DNA of 59,608 nt, taken from assembly GCA_027492675.1 (NCBI GenBank), contig JAPUEI010000009.1, positions 2,790-62,397 of the forward strand, read 5' to 3'. This stretch comes from Propionibacteriaceae bacterium. GTDB lineage: Bacteria > Actinomycetota > Actinomycetes > Propionibacteriales > Propionibacteriaceae. A program made the position numbers and the translations under genes. Shown here one piece after another: positions 55,009 through 59,608 of the stretch (its first letter is position 1; each line of letters opens with the position of its first letter). The notes beneath the pieces were generated by a model, which saw only the letters and a program-made list of their open reading frames with translations, ran no database searches and was not told the origin of the DNA.

Positions 55009-55170
55009 GGTCTGTTTCCTGACTGTTTGCTCAACCCGGGTCGCCGTGCTCATGTGAGTCAGCGCCCGGCGACTCTGCTTGGTACGATTCCGAAGTTGCC
55101 GTCGGTCAGATGCCGCGCGGCCGGTCACGGCGTGTTCGCGTCGTGGGCGACACACGATGAAAGGGCCCGA

Positions 55171-56484
55171 ATGCTCTCGGCCTTCGCAACTGCGTTCCGG
55201 ACACCGGATCTCCGCAAGAAGCTCCTGTTCACGCTGCTGATCATCGTCGTGTTCCGTCTCGGGTCGACGATCCCCGTGCCCAACGTCAACATCCAGCAGC
55301 TCAACGTCTGCCGGACCCAGGCGGCGGCCGGGGACAACGCGGGTCTGTACTCGATGGTGAACCTGTTCAGCGGTGGCGCATTGCTGCAACTGGCCATCTT
55401 CGCGCTCGGCATCATGCCGTACATCACCGCGAGCATCATCCTGCAGCTCCTCACGGTCGTGATCCCCCGACTGGAGGCGCTCAAGCAGGAGGGCGCCGCT
55501 GGCACCACGAAGATCACCCAGTACACGCGCTACCTGACGCTGGTCCTCGCGATCATCCAGGCCACCGCATTCACTACCCTCGCTGTGAACGACCAGCTGT
55601 TCTCCGGCTGCACCGGCGTGGTGTACGACACGAGCATCTTCCCGGTCGTCGTGATGATCCTCACGATGACGGCAGGCACCAGCATCATCATGTGGATGGG
55701 CGAGCTCATCACCGACCGGGGCGTCGGCAACGGCATGTCGGTCATGATCTTCACCCAGATCGCCGCCCAGTTCCCGAGCTCCCTGTGGAGCATCAAGGTG
55801 GCTCACGAGACCGACGGCACCAAGGGCTGGTTCATGTTCCTCCTGGTCGTCGCCATCGGCCTTCTGGTGATGGCGGGCGTCATCTTCATGGAGCAGGCGC
55901 AGCGCCGCATCCCGGTCCAGTACGCCAAGCGCATGGTGGGCACCCGGATGTTCGGTGGGTCGACCACGTACATCCCGCTCAAGGTCAACCAGGCCGGCGT
56001 CATCCCCGTCATCTTCGCGTCGTCGATGCTGTACCTGCCGGTGCTGTACGCACAGTTCCAGCCCACCAGCCCCGCGGGCGCCTGGATCGCGCAGAACTTC
56101 GTCAAGGGCGACCACTGGTCGTACAACCTGGTCTTCTTCGTGTTGATCATCGCTTTCGCGTACTTCTACGTCGCGATCACCTTCAACCCCGAAGAAGTCG
56201 CCGACAACATGAAGAAGTACGGCGGCTTCATCCCGAGCTACCGCGCGGGAAAGCCCACGGAGCGCTACCTGGGGTACGTGCTGAGCCGGCTCACCCTGCC
56301 CGGATCTCTCTACCTTGCACTGATCGCGATGATCCCCACACTGGCTATCGTGCTACTGAACTCGAACCAGAAGTTCGTGTTCGGTGGAACGTCGATCCTC
56401 ATCATCGTGGGCGTCGGCCTCGACACGGTGAAGCAGATCGAAAGCCAGCTCCAGCAGCGCAACTACGAGGGTTTCCTGCGCTGA
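55171..56484 (+). CDS. secY: Preprotein translocase subunit SecY
   Basis: Channel subunit with ten TM helices, 437 residues. [30 protein letters not shown], the plug region after TM1, [21 protein letters not shown] and the C-terminal tail [10 protein letters not shown] are present. ATG at 55171 follows AAAGGG and gives the usual start [22 protein letters not shown]; the frame upstream to 55027 overlaps the spacer and is rejected. Confidence 0.98.
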   Translation: MLSAFATAFRTPDLRKKLLFTLLIIVVFRLGSTIPVPNVNIQQLNVCRTQAAAGDNAGLYSMVNLFSGGALLQLAIFALGIMPYITASIILQLLTVVIPRLEALKQEGAAGTTKITQYTRYLTLVLAIIQATAFTTLAVNDQLFSGCTGVVYDTSIFPVVVMILTMTAGTSIIMWMGELITDRGVGNGMSVMIFTQIAAQFPSSLWSIKVAHETDGTKGWFMFLLVVAIGLLVMAGVIFMEQAQRRIPVQYAKRMVGTRMFGGSTTYIPLKVNQAGVIPVIFASSMLYLPVLYAQFQPTSPAGAWIAQNFVKGDHWSYNLVFFVLIIAFAYFYVAITFNPEEVADNMKKYGGFIPSYRAGKPTERYLGYVLSRLTLPGSLYLALIAMIPTLAIVLLNSNQKFVFGGTSILIIVGVGLDTVKQIESQLQQRNYEGFLR

Positions 56485-56566
56485 CCTGGCACACCCCGCC
56501 GACTGCGTGCCGGGGGCGGTTGGTTATGGTGAGGAGGTAGGCATCACTAGCAATCAAGGACGATTC

Positions 56567-57133
56567 ATGCGCCTCCTCATCATGGGCCCTCCCGGCGCGG
56601 GCAAGGGCACTCAAGCCGCTCGCATCGCGGAACGCCTCGGAATCCCCACCATCTCCACCGGTGAGATCTTCCGTTCCAACATCAACCGCGGCACGGCTCT
56701 CGGCATCGAGGTCAAACGGATCATCGATGCCGGCGACTATGTCCCCGACGAGATCACCGAAGCCATCGTCGCCGATCGGCTCGCCGAGGCGGACTGCCTT
56801 CCGGGCTTCCTGCTCGACGGGTTCCCGCGGACGACCCACCAGGTCGCTGCGCTCGATCGGATTCTTGGTGACCACGGCCTCGACGCCGTACTCTCACTGA
56901 CTGTGGAGCCCGAGGCGCTGATCGCGCGCATGCTCCACCGCGCTGAGCTCGAGAACCGACCCGACGACAACGAGGAGACGATCCGTCACCGCATGGACGT
57001 TTATCGCGAGGCGACGGAGCCGCTGCTCACCCACTACCGCGCGGCCGGCCTCCTCATCGAGGTCGATGGCGACGGTAGCGTCGACACCGTCTTCGAACGC
57101 ATCAGCAGCGTGCTGAAGGTGCCACAGACCTGA
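56567..57133 (+). CDS. adk: Adenylate kinase, short-LID type
   Basis: Converts AMP and ATP to two ADP, 188 residues. P-loop [11 protein letters not shown] at 7-17, [22 protein letters not shown], and a short LID ([20 protein letters not shown]) without zinc cysteines, as in other actinobacteria. ATG at 56567 with CAAGGA upstream; the longer frame to 56507 is rejected. TGATG overlap with map. Confidence 0.97.
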   Translation: MRLLIMGPPGAGKGTQAARIAERLGIPTISTGEIFRSNINRGTALGIEVKRIIDAGDYVPDEITEAIVADRLAEADCLPGFLLDGFPRTTHQVAALDRILGDHGLDAVLSLTVEPEALIARMLHRAELENRPDDNEETIRHRMDVYREATEPLLTHYRAAGLLIEVDGDGSVDTVFERISSVLKVPQT

Positions 57134-57978
57134 TGGCGAGACTCACAGCTGGCCTCGAGGTCAAGACCCTCGACGAACTCCGCGTGATGCGACGCGCGGG
57201 GCTCGTCGTCGCCCGGGCGCTGCGCGAGATGGCGGCGGCAGCGGTCGTAGGCACGTCAACCCTCGAGATCGACGCGGTCGGTCGGCAGGTGCTGGCGGCG
57301 GAAGGGGCGACCTCCAACTTCCTGGGGTACGACGTCGGCTACGGCATCCCGCCCTATCCGGGGGTCGTGTGCATCTCCGTCAACGACGAGATCGTCCACG
57401 GCATCCCGGGGGAGCGCGTCCTGGCCGACGGCGACCTGGTGTCCATCGACTTCGGCGCGATCATCGAAGGGTTCCACGGGGACGCGGCGGTGACGGTGGC
57501 TGTGGGCGAGGTCAGCGCTGAGGCGCTCGCGCTGAGCGAGGTGACCCGGCAAGCCCTCGCGGCGGGCATCGCTCGCGTACGCCCCGAGGTCCACGTCGGC
57601 GACATCTCCGCCGCCGTCCAGGCTTATGTACGGGCGGCGCCCGAGCGGTACGGCATCGTTGCTGAGTACACCGGTCATGGGATCGGCACGAAGATGCACA
57701 TGTTCCCGGACGTACCCAATCTCGGTCGTCCTGGCCGTGGCGCCAAGCTTCCGGTCGGCGCCGCCATCGCGATCGAGCCCATCGTCGTCCTGGGGAGTCC
57801 TGGCACCGACGTCCTCGACGATGACTGGACCGTGGTCACCCGTGACGGCAAGACGGCCTCCCACTGGGAGCACACCGTGGCGATCACCCCCGGCGGCTGC
57901 TGGGTCCTGACCGCCGAGGACGGGGGCGAGGAGATCCTCGCCGCGTCCGGCGGACGGTACGCGCCGCTGACGGACTGA
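57133..57978 (+). CDS. map: Type I methionine aminopeptidase
   Basis: Removes the initiator Met from nascent proteins, 281 residues. Metal ligands: SIDFGAIIEGFHGDAAVT (two Asp), GHGIGTKMHMFPDVPN (His), AIEPIVV and the final Glu in EHTVAITPGG. NFLGYDVGYGIPPYPGVVCISVNDEIVHGIPG marks type I. ATG overlaps adk, the usual secY-adk-map order. Confidence 0.97.
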   Translation: MARLTAGLEVKTLDELRVMRRAGLVVARALREMAAAAVVGTSTLEIDAVGRQVLAAEGATSNFLGYDVGYGIPPYPGVVCISVNDEIVHGIPGERVLADGDLVSIDFGAIIEGFHGDAAVTVAVGEVSAEALALSEVTRQALAAGIARVRPEVHVGDISAAVQAYVRAAPERYGIVAEYTGHGIGTKMHMFPDVPNLGRPGRGAKLPVGAAIAIEPIVVLGSPGTDVLDDDWTVVTRDGKTASHWEHTVAITPGGCWVLTAEDGGEEILAASGGRYAPLTD

Positions 57979-58084
57979 TCGGCCACTGGGGTCGTATCCG
58001 TCTCGAGTGTCGCCAGGGCCGCCAAAGGTGGCCGGCGCACGGTGGTTGTGAAGCGCCGGACCATGACGTACGGGCGCGTCTCGT

Positions 58085-58334
58085 CAGATAGTGCACGACA
58101 CGCGCGGTCCAGGCGGCGTGTCGCGTCACGAACTGCACTTTGTCTGGGGTCGGTCGCTGGGGCCGGGCACTTCTCGCGCAGATAGTGCACGACACGCGCG
58201 GTGGAGGCGGCGTGTCGCGTCACGAACTGCACTTTGTCCGGGGTCGGTCGCTGGGGCCGGGTACTTCTCGCGTAGATAGTGCACGACACGCGCGGTGGAG
58301 GCGGCGGGTCGCGTCACGAACTGCACTCCCGAGC
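58085..58334. repeat. 94-bp tandem repeat, about 2.6 copies
   Basis: GATAGTGCACGACACGCGCG starts at 58087, 58181 and 58275, a period of exactly 94 bases; copies one and two differ at only a few positions and copy three is cut short after ACTGCACT. Each unit holds an inverted repeat, AGTGCA-c-GACACGC facing GCGTGTC...TGCACT. The region from 57979 to 58493 otherwise shows no gene. Frames reading across it are not credible proteins. Confidence 0.9.
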
Positions 58335-58493
58335 CGGATCGTGTCCGGGGCCGGAATCACGCACACACCTCAACCCGACGAGGCGATGCCGATCCGCGTG
58401 GCTGTCCTCAGATCTCGAGCGTCACCAGCACCACCGAATCGGCGACCCGATCGGTGGTGCCGGCAACACTCGAGGCCCAGGCCGCTCCGTACG

Positions 58494-59608
58494 TCAGGAG
58501 AGCACTTTCTGCCAAGCGGCGCCGATGCTCTCACGCCGATAGCCAAGCCGGGTGTTGATGTCGAGCATGAAGTCGTTCTCGTCGGCGTTCCAGGTGTGCA
58601 CGCGGCGTGAGCTGGGACGGTCCCGGGAGATCCACTCGCAGTTGGCGGCCTTGACCCACAGCCCCAGTGCGTGGCCGCGGTGAGCCTTGAGCACCAGCGT
58701 GTTCTCCTGGTACACCACCTCGGGCTTCCCGTCGGGGGCCTTCAGCTGGGTGTACGCCGCCAGCTCGCCGGTCTCGATGTGCCGAGCGCAGGTCGTGTAC
58801 ACGCGTCGGCCCGTCGTCATCATCGTGTAGGCCCGACGTACCCGATCGACATCCCAGACCTCAGGACGCCAGTCGACGGCACCAAGGGGCGGGTCGGTCG
58901 CCATGTCGGCGAACAGCGGCACAAGGCCCTCCAGAAGGTCGTCGCTCGGCGCGTCGAGGAACTGGACGAGCTCGTACCCCGCCGCCTTGGCCTGGGCCTC
59001 GGTGAGCGCGCTGGCGAGCACGTCATCGGGTACGGGCAGTGGCTGGACGCTGTGTCGCTCCGCCTGGCTGAAGGCGTAGCCGTGGGCCAGCGCGAACCGT
59101 ACGTCGTGGTGGTCGGTGCGGATCCTGATCGTGCCGCTGGGGTCGAGCAGGGTGCCGTCCCGGTCGTCATCGGTGTCCACCAGTGCGGTGGTGACCATGT
59201 TCCAGCCCAGAGCGGTGGTGCGGTCGTGGGCGCGTAGGAGGGACTCCGCAGCGGCTATCAGGGCATTCCCGATGCCCTGGTCGCGATGAGGGATCCGGAC
59301 GATCAAGTCGATGTAGCCCAGATGCTCGTTGTCGAGCACCGGGATCTCCACCCAGGCGTAGCCGAGCACATCGTCGGGCGTCACGCTGGTGTCGCCGGTG
59401 GCAGGAATCACGCGGCGGTCGTCGTCGGGTGCGCGACCAGCCAGCGCCAGCAGCAGGACGCGTCGCTGGTCGGTCGCCGCACGCACCCGGTCGAGGAAGG
59501 CTGCGGTGTCGGTCTCCACGAGGTCGGTGTAGCCGAAGGTGGCCTGGTCCTCTTCGAGCTGGAGCGCGACGTAGCCCTCCCATAGCGAGGACGGGTGGGC
59601 ATCGGCGG
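58494..59608 (-). CDS. GNAT-family acetyltransferase with two domains, N-terminus beyond window
   Basis: At least 371 residues; the frame is open to the window edge (..AHPSSLWEGYVALQLEEDQATFG.. upstream of the GTG at 59519), so the start lies outside. The first GNAT domain has the acetyl-CoA loop RIPHRDQGIGNALIAAAESLLRAHD (R-x-x-G-x-G). A second half with TTCARHIETGELAAYTQLK and TLVLKAHRGHALGLWVKAANCEWI is another GNAT-like domain with RGHALG. Resembles the tandem acetyltransferases of the mycothiol synthase type in layout, but the substrate is unknown. Confidence 0.85.
   Translation of the reverse strand, partial: ADAHPSSLWEGYVALQLEEDQATFGYTDLVETDTAAFLDRVRAATDQRRVLLLALAGRAPDDDRRVIPATGDTSVTPDDVLGYAWVEIPVLDNEHLGYIDLIVRIPHRDQGIGNALIAAAESLLRAHDRTTALGWNMVTTALVDTDDDRDGTLLDPSGTIRIRTDHHDVRFALAHGYAFSQAERHSVQPLPVPDDVLASALTEAQAKAAGYELVQFLDAPSDDLLEGLVPLFADMATDPPLGAVDWRPEVWDVDRVRRAYTMMTTGRRVYTTCARHIETGELAAYTQLKAPDGKPEVVYQENTLVLKAHRGHALGLWVKAANCEWISRDRPSSRRVHTWNADENDFMLDINTRLGYRRESIGAAWQKVLS

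Noticed and set aside
58085..58334. CRISPR array
   Set aside because: The 94-bp units are contiguous near-identical copies without distinct spacers, and no cas genes are present.

Overview
This 59.6 kb window is a high-GC chromosomal segment from an actinobacterium. The signs are dense GTG/TTG starts, an rpoB that begins at TTG, short -10 boxes of the form TANNNT, zinc-type uS14 and bL33, a short-LID adenylate kinase, and an acidic N-terminal extension on NusG. Gene content would fit Propionibacteriales (Nocardioidaceae or Propionibacteriaceae relatives), but that placement is only a guess. The backbone is the classical transcription/translation region: tRNA-Tyr/Thr/Met-rpmG, the hadA/hadB-like pair and murB, tRNA-Trp-secE-nusG-rplK-rplA, rplJ-rplL, rpoB-rpoC, rpsL-rpsG-fusA-tuf, the S10 and spc operons through rplO, then secY-adk-map.

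Layout. 1-6.3 kb (minus): a nucleoside uptake and salvage operon of ribokinase, BmpA-like lipoprotein, an ABC ATPase fused to its first permease, a second permease and a nucleoside hydrolase cut by the window edge, with deoD just upstream. 7.5-8.2 kb: three tRNAs and rpmG. 8.2-12 kb: a one-TM protein, a 138-bp palindromic element, two MaoC-like dehydratase subunits and murB. 12-15 kb: tRNA-Trp, secE, nusG, rplK, rplA. 15.1-19.6 kb: an insertion between rplA and rplJ, with a 22-bp tandem repeat, a PadR/DUF5808 pair and an amidohydrolase-LacI-glutamine-amidotransferase-like operon. 19.6-20.9 kb: L10 leader, rplJ, rplL. 20.9-23.2 kb: a second insertion between rplL and rpoB. 23.3-35.6 kb: rpoBC and the str operon. 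35.6-45 kb: a third insertion with a sugar isomerase-like gene, a second one-TM protein, an SDR, divergent glnS/gltX, a DnaQ-type exonuclease and a cNMP/CBS/DUF294 protein. 45-58 kb: S10/spc operons, secY, adk, map. 58-59.6 kb: a 94-bp tandem repeat and an incomplete acetyltransferase.

Main discovery candidate. Between rplL and rpoB lies what looks like an RRNPP-type peptide-signalling cassette, an arrangement best known from Firmicutes. It has a cytosolic HTH-TPR regulator (21402-22628) and, divergently, a previously unlisted 51-residue ORF (21122-21277, minus) with a good ribosome binding site, a Sec signal peptide ending AQA and a 19-residue predicted product. The promoter of the small ORF contains a perfect inverted repeat GTTGAC-N6-GTCAAC. 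A near copy lies just downstream of the regulator, reading into about 165 nt of back-to-back stem-loops that end in a strong hairpin. Peptide, receptor and a regulated RNA would make a compact self-contained circuit.

A second network is visible. The LacI-family gene at 17.8 kb probably controls two distant promoters. Both the rbsK-bmp operon (site at 6390-6407) and the amidohydrolase-lacI operon (site at 16455-16470) have matching promoters in which a GCAAAACG-centred palindrome fills the 17-bp spacer between -35 and -10. Together they join nucleoside import, deamination, hydrolysis and ribose phosphorylation under one CytR-like repressor.
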